This document shows, piece after piece, positions 25,101-36,990 of a DNA stretch of 64,000 nucleotides; positions within the stretch are counted from its first letter, which is position 1; each line of letters begins with the position of its first letter. A program made the position numbers and the translations under genes. Location: assembly GCA_964030475.1 (NCBI GenBank), contig CAXIPT010000004.1, positions 204,155 through 268,154 of the forward strand, given 5' to 3'. The notes below the pieces were generated by a model. That model did no database searches. It worked only from the letters and a program-made list of their open reading frames with translations, and had not been told where the DNA came from. The stretch is from Tethya wilhelma. Lineage: Eukaryota; Porifera; Demospongiae; Tethyida; Tethyidae.

Positions 25101-26643
25101 ACAGAGCTCTTCTGTGAGTGGAGCTTGGCGTTCTCCATCTTGAGATGCTCAAAATCTTCTTCCATCTTTACCAGAGAGCTCTGTGTGAGCCTCAAAGCGT
25201 CGGCCATCTTTGTCTTGTCCAGCTGAGCAGCTGACAGGTACTGTCGACATTTCTCCACAAGTAGCGTGAAGCTTTCGTGCACCATGGCTTGTTGTTGGCT
25301 TGACAACGAAGACACAGCTACCCTGGCCGACTCGAGATCTTTGTAAAGTAGTGCCACACGAGTCTGAAAGTCTAAGAGGTGAGAGGATATCTCGTCTCTT
25401 AGCTCAGTGGAAGTCGAACCTCCTTCCTGCGTCTCCTTGAGCTGGGCCTTCAGGGAGTCGACATCTTGTTGGGCCGAGTTAAGCTTACTTTTCAGCTGTG
25501 TCTTCTCCGCACGCAAGGACATTACCTCACTGAGTGTCTGTTGCTCTTTTGTAGCTGGTGGACGGCCCAAATCTGGTTTTACTGGTGGAACTGGTTTTCT
25601 GGCACTGGGATCTTTGAGCTGGCTCTCCAGAGTGCAGTTCTGTTCGCGCAGTGCCTTGATGGTCGAGCGGTAGTTTTCTTTTGTCTTGAGAGCATCTTCC
25701 ACGGCCGACTGTAGGTTCTGTTTCTCTTCAGATAGCTTCTTCTTGTCTCTTACCAACTGGTCTATTTCGGCTTCCAGAGAGAGATTCTCACCTTCAACTT
25801 CCTTGTAGCATTTCTCTGTCTTGTCCAGCTTCTCTGTCACGGCCGTTAGCTCACTGTGGAGTGAGACATTCTCCGATCTCAGTGAGTCTCTCTCTGTCTG
25901 TAGCTTGTTAATGGCGCCGGTGTGGTGTGAGTTCTCGTCACGAAGTGTCTCGATGTCTTTGGAAAGGTCCTTCTCTCTCTCTTGTACCTTCACAAAGGCC
26001 TCACTCTGGTGGGACAACTCACTCTCAACCTTTCTTTTCTCTTCCAAGACCTCATGAAGACGTCTCTCCAGCTCAAGATTGGACCGTTTCAGAGTTTCAA
26101 GTTGGGTCATCAAGATATCCTTTTCCACATAAGACAGCTTCATGGCCACACCGGATGAGAAGTCAAATCGTTTTTGTTGAGAATCAACGCTCCCTGGACT
26201 AGCGTACCCCCCTGCTCCCCCTCCTGCCCCTCGGCTGATAGGGGAGGAACGGGAATGAGGGGATATCGGTATGGGGGAAGTGGGCGTGGCAGATTTTGGG
26301 ATCCCACTGTCTCGTAGGACCTTACGTCCATCTAACACTCGTGAAGGTAGACCGGAGGGGGAGTAGGCGTTGCGAATGTTCTTGTCTTGTCTCTGCACCT
26401 CAAGTTGCTCTTGAAGTTTGTCTCTTTCTTCCTCTCTCTCCTTCAGCTGCTTCTGCAGCCGCTCATTCTGCACTGTCAGCAAATCTATCTGCCGAGAGAG
26501 CGTGGTGTCCACTTCTTCATGGTCTCCCACCCCTCCCCCCTCGGGTCCGTTGTCAAGGTCATTGCTATGGGAGAGGATTGGCGGTGGGGGGTGTTGGATT
26601 GATGGGACAGGGTCAGTGTCCTGGACATCACACTCCTTTTGTC
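16992..26643 (-). CDS. Large coiled-coil scaffold protein (at least 1974 aa)
   Basis: Ten exons close in frame: 22838-26643, 21938-22094, 20165-20383, 19895-19983, 18640-19762, 18124-18305, 17684-17760, 17466-17569, 17198-17352 and 16992-17117. From Met at 26530 this gives 1974 residues. The first visible exon continues open to a TAG acceptor at 26644 starting mid-codon, so an upstream exon exists, perhaps lost near N 26947. Residues ~1-1230 are almost wholly heptad-rich coiled coil, broken by Ser/Pro patches at ~50-120 and ~1040-1100. Another coiled-coil block (DQYIQKMEERYLECEGQLF to ~1450) follows, then a long Ser/Thr/Pro-rich, probably disordered tail ending in a basic conserved-looking exon. 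No signal peptide, motor or enzymatic motif is seen. A centrosomal or cytoskeletal scaffold is likely by architecture, but I do not recognise the family. Confidence 0.8.
20050..20122. mobile_element. Short foldback element, family 2
   Basis: TAGCCTTGTAAATCAGTCCC and its inverse GGGACTGGTTTACGAGGCTA bound a 73 bp hairpin in an intron of the coiled-coil gene. It shares terminal bases with 10580-10712. Confidence 0.65.
20471..21880. mobile_element. Family 1 MITE split by an inserted palindromic transposon
   Basis: The outer arms are a normal family 1 element (TATCTCAGTCTAGGAAGGTC at the left, its inverse at the right). Where other copies read GACTATAGTCAGG, this copy is interrupted by 1136 bp (20605-21740), leaving TA on both sides. 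The whole nest lies inside an intron of the coiled-coil gene. Confidence 0.85.
20605..21740. mobile_element. 1136 bp palindromic TA-inserting element with ~400+ bp arms
   Basis: The ends are GAGTAAGTAATCTATTGTCG and its exact inverse, flanked by a duplicated TA (20603-20604 and 21741-21742) as for Tc1/mariner-type insertion. The inverted arms extend with few mismatches over more than 400 bp each (roughly 20605-21045 and 21300-21740) around a ~255 bp centre. CGGACA motifs recur along the arms. There is no transposase ORF, so it is a non-autonomous foldback. Transcribed in an intron, it would form a long hairpin. Confidence 0.85.
22113..22181. repeat. (GT)n microsatellite after N 22112
   Basis: An almost pure GT tract in the intron between the 22838-26643 and 21938-22094 exons, with an N at its start. 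Confidence 0.9.
22182..22593. repeat. Degenerate foldback with telomere-like CCCTAG/GGCTAA arrays
   Basis: The ends share inverted CTGAAGGTTCAAACTGATTT. Inside, a degenerate CTAAGcnATTTT motif is repeated, and the centre holds (GGCTAA)n followed by (CCCTAG)n runs, i.e. near-telomeric hexamers in opposite orientation. No ORF. It lies in an intron of the coiled-coil gene. Confidence 0.75.
22663..22765. repeat. Dispersed repeat, copy 1 (copy 2 at 26827-26900)
   Basis: ATGCTCCAAGTCAGAGGCTC and the following ~75 bp recur at 26827-26900, one copy on each side of the giant exon of the coiled-coil gene. Copy 1 has a short extra segment. Copy 2 is ~50 bp from the N at 26947. Function unknown. Confidence 0.6.
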
Positions 26644-26947
26644 CTACAGGACAGAAATGTAGCAGGTCGGGTCAAAATTAATAGGACAGAAATTCCACAC
26701 TACAGAGAATAGTTACAACTGTACATGTTCTGGAATTGAGGTAAGACAGTTTGAAAGAAAAAAATTCACAGCTATTATTATTGTGTAGCTGGTTTGATTT
26801 GAAACTGTGCCATCATGAAACCAATGCTCCAAGTCAGAGGCTCTTACATAGCAACCATCAGCAGTGGACCAGAGAATAGCAGTAGTAATACATATGATTG
26901 TCAATTTAGTTTAGTCTTAAATACACAAGATAATGTTATGTGTTGCN

Positions 26948-26970
26948 GGAGGGCCTGGTTTATGAGGCTA
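26948..26970. mobile_element. Half of a family 2 foldback element beginning at an assembly N
   Basis: The first bases after the N at 26947 read like the right arm of a TAGCC foldback (CCTGGTTTATGAGGCTA). A contig probably starts inside the hairpin, which would explain a failed join. Confidence 0.5.
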
Positions 26971-27117
26971 ACCTCATGTGGTACACACACACACACACCA
27001 AATATTAGTAGGTAAAGGTCGTTCTGATTGAAAGTAACAAATTTATTGTATTGATTGGGAGACCCTTTACCAACTTGTACTAATTTTCTAATATTAATTA
27101 TTTATCAATCATTGCAG

Positions 27118-27436
27118 GGGGTCTGTCGTCTTCCCCCCACTGATGACCAACCAGCCCCTTCGTTCCGTCGTATCGACATCAGGCTGATCCCGATTGACCA
27201 GTATTACTTCGGGACGTTGTTCTTCACGGGGAGTGACATGTTCAACAAGCAAATGAGAGCCCACGCCCTCCAGCAGGGGTTCACACTCAACGAATATTGT
27301 CTCAGACCCCTTGGAGAGACAGGTGAGATCTAATGATTGAAATAAATATTTACCTTATAATTACTATAGCCATTAATCCAAGGAGATGACATCAATGAAT
27401 GGTTTCAAGAGTTAAGATTTTAGCATTCATAAGTAT

Positions 27437-27499
<63 letters not shown>

Positions 27500-27654
27500 C
27501 ATACACACAAACACACACACACAAACACACACACACACACACAATGCCCTCAGGCGTTCCTGGTGAACCAATTTCAGTTTCAAGTGAGGAGGAGATCTTT
27601 GAATACATCGACTACCCCTACAAGACACCAGCCGAGAGAAGTGACAGCAAATGA
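27118..27654 (+). CDS. POLB: DNA polymerase beta, C-terminal two exons (partial)
   Basis: Exons 27118-27322 and 27554-27654 join in phase. They encode [10 protein letters not shown]..., [39 protein letters not shown] and [20 protein letters not shown] before the stop. This matches the palm/thumb end of family X DNA polymerase beta; RRIDIRL carries the third catalytic aspartate (Asp256 in mammals) and the FTGSD..FN motif contacts the incoming nucleotide. The enzyme fills short gaps in base-excision repair. The N-terminal lyase domain and the first two catalytic aspartates are absent here. Only ~170 bp separate the first exon from the N at 26947, so the 5' exons are most likely missing from the assembly rather than from the genome. 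The exons are split by a CA microsatellite intron. Confidence 0.93.
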
Positions 27655-28201
27655 ATGACTAGCTATTGTGTATAGGTGACTTCAATTAATGCCCATCCAT
27701 CCATCCACCATTCATTTATTTATGCAGATTTTTTATTGACTGTATTTGTAGTTTATTTTTCCAAACTCTTATATATACGTATAATTATTGATAATTGCCA
27801 AAACACAACAAAAATAACAATATGCATGGTCAGCCAAATCAATTGTTCCACAAAACAGATTTAAAAAGTCAATGATCAATTGATCTACATGCATGTAAAC
27901 ATACATACTACATATACAGCAATTATTGCTAAACATCATCATGATGGAGTATTACTGAATAAGCTATGATAATATAGATAGCTAATTATAGGGAACTATC
28001 ACAATACAAAAATCATCAAAAATTGATTTAAAACTTTGTATTATTAACAACACAATTATTTTAATTGTAAAGTTACATTTTGATTGACACGCATGCATAG
28101 TCACACGATATCGGCATAGGTCATAGGTCACGTACACCAGTATACTGGTTACTTTTGCTGTGACCTTTAGACAAAGTTAAGAAGTTAATCATAATACAAA
28201 T
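27655..28201. other. Convergent intergenic region between POLB and the CARD/coiled-coil gene
   Basis: AT-rich 3' flanks of two convergent genes. I see no gene or repeat. Confidence 0.5.
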
Positions 28202-31200
28202 TTATCGAAAGCATCCTGCCACGTGGGATTGAAACTCCTCCTCCCTGAGGGTGTACCAGATGTGGTGACACTTTGGACACTCCCTCCCTCGGAGGGGGTC
28301 AGAGGTCAAGAGAGCTGAGCCTGGCAGGAGTACGGCTTCAGGTTGATTGGGAGTTTGAGAACGAACAACACCTGTATGTGTGTGTGTGTGTGTGTGTATG
28401 AGAGTGTGTGGATGTATGTATGCGTGTTACTAAATTTTGTGACTGTGTATTACAAACTCACCAATCCTAGCAGGAGAGAGTGCTGTTGGATCGTAAAAGT
28501 TAGGGGGGTGTCCATTGCTTGCACCCTGTTCCCCCTCAGTCCCCTGTAGACTGACCTCATCATCATGGAGGGGGCGGACTAGGATGCCCGAGTGGTTGGG
28601 GTAGCGGATGTGCTGAGTGTAGTCACCAGTCGATTTGAAACTGGCCGGGGATTTCACACTTGCTGGGGGAAATTGCTTCAAATTGCCAACGACTGGAGGA
28701 GAGTCAGTAAAATCGACAGGCGGGGATTTGTAATCGGTGCTGTGATTGCTCAGATATTGCCCACGAGAGTGTGAGTGCCCGTTGGTGAGGTGACGAGCTA
28801 CTGAAGCACTGCTTCTTGGTACGCTGCTGTGACTCGTGAAAGGTGAAAGGTCATCATCAGAAATAGTCGAGACTGTGTCTGCATCATCGTGGTCATGACG
28901 ATGGTTGTCATGGTGATGGTTGTGAGGTTCAATGATTGGGTCGTCTTGTAGGGGAGGGGGTGGAACTCCACGTGGAATCACCGTGGCACCGGAATCAGAG
29001 AGGCGTGGCTTTTGCTGATGTTTTCTTGCAGCTTCTCTTCTAAGAGAAGTGGGTACGGTGTAACCAGTTACCATGGCCTGAATGTGGGTGTGTGTGTAAA
29101 ACTTGTGGTTTACAAAATATATTCATTGCATGGTTGGGGGAAGTTATTCCGCTTGTGTGGTATGGGCCGATCGTGCAGTTTCCCCAAAAACAATATTCAT
29201 TAGAATGAATAAGCAAAACAAACACCAGAAAATGGATAAACATTGTCCTAAAACAAAAGAAACAACTCCCTGGGAAAGTTTGATCAGTGACATAGCTACG
29301 TAAAATGTAGTAACATGATATGAGATCGATCTGTAGATTGATAACTACAGGCTCAATAATTCTTATACATAATTAATCACCCTCATCAAGTACACATGAC
29401 ATCATTGTTTGAGCTGAGAACCCTGAGATAATAACTAGCAATAATAATAAGCAGAAGTATATATGAGATCACTGACAATTAGAAGTGTGATCATCAACCA
29501 CCAGAGGGAAGGGAGAGGAGCGATAACAGTGCCTCACCCATGACAACACTAAGAATGACGTCATTTATGGATACAATGATATCACTGTCTGACCATGCAG
29601 TCGGGGAAAAGTCATGTAAGATAATACATGGAGTGGGACAATCAGATCATCCATGTTGACAAATGGTCACACCACACACAATAAGCTGCCGACATGCATG
29701 CATCATTAAAATTAATGTAGCGGAAACATTACCATGAAGCTTATTATTAATAATACTAGTCTATTGAGCTACACTCATTTTTTTGCTCTGTGTACGTTAT
29801 ATAGCCATAGGAAAGGGTTGTTAAAGCAAAAAATGGGTCTAGCTCGATAGGCGATAATACTTGTTTATATTTTTATCACAAATGTGATGCTTTACGTACT
29901 ATACTGACCTGAGTACGAGCAGTCTGTCGAGGAGGAGGGTTTGGTGGGCGTGTACTTGTGGGTTGAGCTCCACCCACTCCGTTCATGGGAGCCTGGGTCA
30001 AATCACTAACCTACATGGATGGGTGTGAAGAGAATGATGCTTGGTAATCAGAATTGATTGCATATCAATTAGGCAAAATTGCAACATCGATATGTTACAC
30101 CCAAAACATTAATTGAATTAGCAAAGGAACTATCTTAACGAGTGGACAACACCCTCTTAATTCTCATTCCTATGCCTCACACACTCACGCACTATCACAC
30201 TATCACACATGCAGTCACATGTGTAGTCACTAATCACACAGTCACACATTCACACACACGTCCACTCATACACATAATAATAATATTATATACACACAAT
30301 GCTCATTCATGTACATACATAGGTTTTGTAGGCGAGAACTTCATCACTCAAACTAGTAATCTCTTTCTCCAACTGTTGAATCTTCTCCTTCAGCTGACGA
30401 TTCTCAGAGCTGAGAGCGCCCATCTCTCTTACAGAGGGCTGCAAACAAATAAACATAATATTATAAACAAAAATGTATCAATTGGCTGGTATGCAAGTTG
30501 CAATTATAGTTCGTTCATTTAGGTCAATAAAATTCCAATCATATTTTTGTCTGTAAATATTGACATTTTTATCCACAAACAAATAAAGTCGTATTGATGT
30601 GGCATATATGAAGTTGCCATTCCTGCAATTATTCTTGCAGTCCATCAATTGCCATAGTAATTTCATATTAATTTCTACCATGCGCATGTGCAAATATTGA
30701 AGCAAAACAAAACAGTTATCCCACAAGCTATTTGTTGCTTGCGAATATCTCAAGCCTTCACTGCAAGCTAGGCATTACAAAATAAATAGCTAGTATTAAC
30801 TAACTTGTTCACGCTTGGTTTGCACAACAAGACAGGGGAATATTGTAACGCCCTTACAAGCAAAATGCCACCATATATGGCAGCATAGATAACCATAAAT
30901 AGATGTGTTGGCAGCCACAAACTATTTTTGTTTCATAATTACGCAAACAGCTACAGCAACATCAGCAACATCAGCAGTTAGGGGCACACCCCTTTCACGG
31001 AAAGTTAGCAACACTGTCAACAATCAAAACAGGAAATCAGAGCATGAAATTAGTTATTAAATTTCAGTATCAAAACATTAATTCCATAGTAACAGAATAT
31101 TAGGCAGTTATGGGCACTTCCCATTTCCTATTATAAAGTGATCAGTAAACCCGGAAACCATTATGATTATATTAATAATTAATTCATAAGGGGGAAAGGT

Positions 31201-34200
31201 ACACTATATATAATTTCAGGGGGAAGGTCACACAAAACACAAAGAGTCCCTATATAGGAAACATGAACCCTCAAAAAATGTACCTAGTGGTTCCCTTGAT
31301 GGGTCAGCTAAAGGGGGGGCACTGATAATTGATTTTGGAAGAAAGGAAGAAAGCCATTTTCAAAACCAAAGATGTAATTATTTTGAAGAAAGCTTGCATT
31401 GGAGACACCTTTCTGCTGATTGTAGAGGTTAGTAAGAAGTTCAAGTAGTTCAAAAGAGTTCAAAGGAAAGTTTAAAGACCTATATAATGAGGTCACGTGA
31501 TCATAAGCTCATTTAATATCCTGTATATATACTTGAATGGCTTAAAAAACCCCCCACATGCACATATGCGCACAACCACACACACACATGCACACACACA
31601 CATCCTTTGCTTGAGCATTCACTTTCAAGTTGCCGACTTTGTCCCTTAGCTCTTCATTGTCATCTCTGAGTTCATCGTTTTCACGCTTGAGTAATTCATT
31701 TTCCAGCGTCAATCGATGAGCAGTTTCCACGGCTTCCTCTTTCTCGGCAAGTACCTGAATGAAATGATGAGCAAACAGAAAACTGATCAAATCATGCAAC
31801 ATTGATGTTAATCTAGTGATGCGTAGAGATTAGCTCAGATGAATGTCCCAATGTCATACACCTGCATGCAAGACTTTCAAGGATCCCAGAGTGTTTTGAT
31901 GTGTATATACTATTGCTATACAATTAAGTCACATGCAATGTTCTTAACACATGTTAATGTACTATGAACATGAGAAATGCCATGTTAAAGCAGACTGACC
32001 TGTCACTCTGCATGTTCATAGGTTCCTATCATTGAATAGTACTTCCTAAAAAACATCAGTTAGTTAGTTCCTTTACTTCCCCATTTGCAGCTGTTCGGGA
32101 CAGCTGTTAACATGCACTTACCTTATTAAAAACATTATTGTCATGCAATGAATATTTACCTGATCCTGAAATTCTCTGCGAAGTGCTAGCTCAAGCTTAG
32201 CTTCTTCCAACTGGCTCTGGTCGACTCTGTTCCCACCTGTGCCTTGAGCAGCTGCAGGTGTCTCCTCCTCTCTGTCTCTGGTTGCCATCCAGTGTTTCTT
32301 GTACTTGAAGACTCTCTTCTGCAGCAGGTCAATCTCTTCTTGCAGCTGTTTGATCTGTGTTTCCAGGACGGCAATCAGCTTGTCCTTCTCTTCGCACTCT
32401 ATGGCCCATTCCTGTGTGACTCCGACTAGCTGTTTGCAACGTTTTTCAGAATTAGTATAGGCTGTTTGAAATGGCTCAAGAACTTTGATTTTTTCAATCA
32501 AATTCGACATTTCTTTTTTAAGCTTTTGTACTTGGCTTTGCTGTGCTGACAATGAAGGGTTACACTGTTGATCATGACACTCACAAACAGTGTGATTTTC
32601 ACCACTGACTTTTGATTTTTGTAGATCTTTTACTTTGGCTAGTAGATGTGCATGTTTCTTCTTCAGTTCTTTGATGAGTTGAGCATTTTGTGATTCTGAT
32701 AGATTCTCTTTTGTAGCTTGTTGCAATCGTTCATAAAACTGTTGAAATGCTTCCAAAATGACGGACATGGTTAAGCTGATTGGTGAAGAGGGACTAGGAG
32801 TTACTCCTTTGATTTCTTCCGGTGGAAAATAGTCTCTCATTTCTTCCAAAGGAACATCCCTGCTCAACCAGTCTAGCTTGTCTTCAAGAACTTCTTCTGA
32901 GTCATTGTCTTTACATTTACGATTGGTTTTGTTCAGTGAACTTTGATGTGCAGTTGTTTCTTCTTCATCTTCATCTTCATCTTCATCTTGGTAGTTTCCA
33001 TGGCTACTGGTCTGAGACTTGGAATGGCGGAAACTGTCCAAGGTTTGTTGTAGTTGTGTGATGAGCATGTAGAAGAGTACAACAAAAGCCTCCATCTTTA
33101 AAATAAAAGAGATTGGGTAGAGTTTAACTTAATGAAGTGATCAACTGCAAGTTATAATTTCAGACAATAAATTATTGATGATAGTCTTCTTTGAACTTTG
33201 CTATACCATTACTATTATTAACTCGTAAAATAAATAGCTAGTTAAACAATAGCTGTATAAAATTGATGATTATATATAATTGAACCAGTGACTGAGCCTA
33301 AATGACTCTGATACTGATACTGGAGCTTTTTATAATGGAAACTGCATGATTGCTACACAATCATTGTGGTCAGCAATCAATTGCTGAACAGATTGTGCAT
33401 ATACAGTAAAGCTAATAATATAGATTATAGAACTATGAGCTCAGGTACACGGTGATCTCCCAAAGGCATGAAATGCGATTGCGTAATTCTGGTACGGTCA
33501 CGGGAAGTGTTTTGCTGACTAAGCATCAATGAATCAGTAAAAGACTGACTCTTGTCTTGTTGACTTACGCTCTAAAGTGGCTAACGATGGAAAAACACAG
33601 GATTGTCAGACAGTATAGATAGTGTTGATATGTCTAGAGATCCATAATAGCCTTCTCTGTCGACATGTCTGCGGTCCCGGTGGATCCCGCGGGCATGCAG
33701 TCAGCTATCCAGTCACGGACAGCCTACAGCCTACAGCCGTCAAAGTCCGATGGCTGGACTTTAATTGGTGACTCACAGACACTCAAGCTTGAAAGGTAAC
33801 TAGGCAATCTAACAATAGTATTATTCTTTAATAAGCTTACCGACTGACCGTCAGGCTTATTGCTTTACTTACCTTGTCTCAATTATAAATCTGTGTATTG
33901 AGTCTATTGACTCACTCAGGCTGAATCAAGTTAGTATCATGTAGTGTACTGAGTATATACCCACGGTTTGCCCAACAAATGGGTCTTCCACCAGTGGGCA
34001 TGTACGATTCCATGACTGTTATACATTTTTATAGTCCATTCATAGCATACAGAATAATAATACATCATCAGATGTGGCAATGATGATGCAAGACCAATCT
34101 TCAAAGTAATCCAATAGTCATTATATAGTCGGACAAATATTTACAATGTGCTACAGTCAGCTAACACTCACTAGTAATTTAAGGCAAGCCACAACCTGCT

Positions 34201-35695
34201 GAGAAACATATACAGTGGCCAGCAATGCTGAATTATGTCAATATCACATGATGATTATGTGTGCATAACCCTGAAAATGTGCTGAATGTCAATAAATACA
34301 ACGATGAATTCTCGATGATCATGCTGATAATATACAATATTTTACGTACCATGATACAACAATTCATAAAATTAATCATTAACAACTTTGACGACCAACA
34401 AGAATATAATAATCATTATTACTCTAGCGTATGGACGTGACATGTGACCATAGGTACATTCCCTTCACAGACTGCATACAATAATAGAGTAAAAATGTAT
34501 AAACTAGAATCAGGTGATTGATTCTAACCACCTGCATATGCATGGATAATAAATGCTAAGGATTCTTCATGCATGCCACATGCTGCCAGCATGCACTAAA
34601 CATGAGATACGTATACTATAATACAATGTTAATTGATGCATCATTCATACGGTTGTGTATAATAATTATTATGAATATTTCCTTGAAAATGAAATAGCCT
34701 AGTTGGGAACAAGGCAATAAGACAGTCAAGTCAATGCAATGACATTAATTTTGTCAATGTGGTATGTACAGCTCATAAATTCACAATCATAATAATTAAT
34801 ACTTACTAGTGGCTGCTCATCTTCATATTCCGAATCACTGGTGCTGGAATCGGAATTGGACTCAATATACAGTGGACCATGGCCTCTCACAGGAGGGTCA
34901 GGAACATCTTTGATCTCTTGTTTCGCCTGTACAGTCGGCTGATGGTTGCCTTGCAACTGACTATGAGATTGAATATAATTATTATATTGTTGAGAGTGAT
35001 TAAGACTCATTGTTTGGGTGCTATATATACAGTACATGATCTAGCACTGCTTACTAACAGATCTATATAGTAGATAATGCCGAGCTAGCATGGCCTGGGC
35101 TACTATTGAGGTCTTAAATTACTGACATATTACAATAAGTGGATTCATTAGCCTTTTAATACGTCACAAAGGTTATGATGTCAAAGAAAAAAGCAATTTT
35201 AATTATCAGAATAATAATATTATTATATTTCGTAAAATAAGTCTGCATGTACATAGCACAGAAACGAAAAACGTGGAAAATAAACAACTCATGATACCAT
35301 AGAATGTACTGCCCATTTCTGTTCATAATTAAATTACAAATAGATGCACGCTGTCATGTAAACATGCTGGTAATTTCCCAAGCAACTTTATATGAACTGC
35401 TGCTGTTATCATTATTAGTGTTACAGTTTGCATACAAACACTATTTACAGTGATTCATTGATAGATTAAGTGTAATGACAGTCTAGCAAAACACACATCA
35501 CACATTGTATTTGCATGACCTATAAGTCAGTGGGGGGCACTCGATGCATGGTCAAGTGCTGCACACTTAACTAGTTCAAAGTTTGCCATTGACTCCCTGT
35601 GACCCCTATAGCTATATCTATTATCACCTCCACCCTGGCAATTAATTAGCCTATAAAAACTGGTTGCTCGGCAATGGCGCGCACACGCACGCAGG

Positions 35696-35787
<92 letters not shown>

Positions 35788-36304
35788 NACACACACACAT
35801 GCACACACACCTGCTTGCGGTGACTCCATTATACTCTCCACTTTTACTGCCACCGCCTCTACAGCTATTTCCTTGCATCTTGATGCCTCCATCATTGCTT
35901 TTCTGAGAATACACTTCAGTTTCAGCATCACAGCTACCTTGCTCATCAACACCACCACTGGAACTCCGTGGGATTTCAGCATGTACTTCATTTCCTTTTG
36001 GTTTCCTTTTGCTCATGACTTCTTCAAATTCCTTACCTGTTTCTGATGGCTGTGGTCTTTCACGGAACTCTGAAATCACTTTGGAAAATACACTAACCAT
36101 AGATGGTCCTTTTCCAGCAAGTGCTTTACAGAGTTCGCGATGTTTCTTTATCCCAGAGAGACTTGACACGATAACAGTTTTTTCCGACGATGAAATGTAG
36201 TTGCAATTCTCAAGGTGGGTGGCTAGATCATCCACGTTGATTCCCTTGAGTAACTTGGAGTAGCGTGTCCTCAAGATAGCAGTTTTGTTGCATTCAGCTG
36301 ACAT
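28202..36304 (-). CDS. CARD - acidic linker - coiled coil - C-terminal zinc finger adaptor (copy A)
   Basis: Exons: 35811-36304 (CARD), 34807-34960, 32160-33095, 31602-31754, 30319-30438, 29909-30010, 28462-29077 and 28202-28371. All phases close, giving ~914 residues if one gene. The first exon has a CARD-like six-helix pattern (residues ~5-85: ILRTRYSKLLKGINVDDLAT..., ISSSEKTVIVSSL, LCKALAGKG..VFSKVISEF). Then come an acidic SDSEYEDE linker, ~400 residues of coiled coil, a Pro/Ser-rich region and a final CPKC-x14-H-x3-C finger of the kind ending NEMO/TAX1BP1-like adaptors. The exon at 33095 begins with ATG right after an AG acceptor, and GC-rich DNA lies in the preceding intron, so a shorter CARD-less form (698 aa) from an internal promoter is possible, or these are two genes. 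A role as a CARD-dependent, ubiquitin-linked signalling adaptor is inference. Confidence 0.65.
33665..33795 (+). CDS. Possible divergent first exon, copy A
   Basis: An ATG opens 43 codons (MSAVPVDPAGMQSAIQSRTA...) ending at AAAG|GTAACT. The region is GC-rich and intronic to the minus-strand CARD gene. A positionally equivalent start plus donor exists at 38898-38976 in the paralogous copy, but reading frame and phase differ, so it may be an untranslated first exon of antisense RNA. No second exon was found. Confidence 0.25.
35701..35810. repeat. (CA)n microsatellite with N 35788
   Basis: It abuts the CARD exon, whose minus-strand donor (AG|GTGTGTG) is formed by the repeat itself. Confidence 0.9.
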
Positions 36305-36731
36305 TTTCTGATCCTAATTCTGAGATGGTGATTCGTCGTTTCTTCATCTCAGTGTGACTCAATAACCCACACAAGTTGTCGAGGCCAGCCACCTTCCAAT
36401 GGGCAATAATGTAGATACTCTGCTGCTGTGATAAACCTACACGTGATGCCTTTTTAATATTCAACTTTGAACTCGGCAATCTCTATATAATCAAGGTTGG
36501 AAAGATTACAAAGTTATAAACCAACTATCACATATAAATTAAACTCAGGGAGGCTCAAAGCCGGCCTAGCTAGGTTAGACAGGCTGTGTGAACCAATACC
36601 AAGCAAACTTGAACATCAAGTCTCTACATCTATACTGTAGCTATATTTCACAGGCCTGCATACTGTATAAGCTAAATTATTACAAATAGAACTTGAAATT
36701 GTATCATGAGTAGAGTGATACCACATGTAGG

Positions 36732-36763
<32 letters not shown>

Positions 36764-36875
36764 TACATACACTCACAAGTGTATTCACAGGTTGTGCCAC
36801 TCAACGACACACACTGTGCTACTGACAAACGACGAGCATCTCAATTATGCAAACACACAGACAAAAATAGATTCA

Positions 36876-36910
<35 letters not shown>

Positions 36911-36990
36911 CACGCACACGCACAAGTTACATTGATGTGTAGGCGTGTCCCGTATTGGGGGAATACCCTATATGTAGTTCGGGTCAACAN

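Noticed and set aside
23287..26712. Long plus-strand ORFs opposite the giant coiled-coil exon
   Set aside because: They are complements of the heptad-rich minus-strand exon, rich in Ser/Leu/Cys, with no splice structure of their own.
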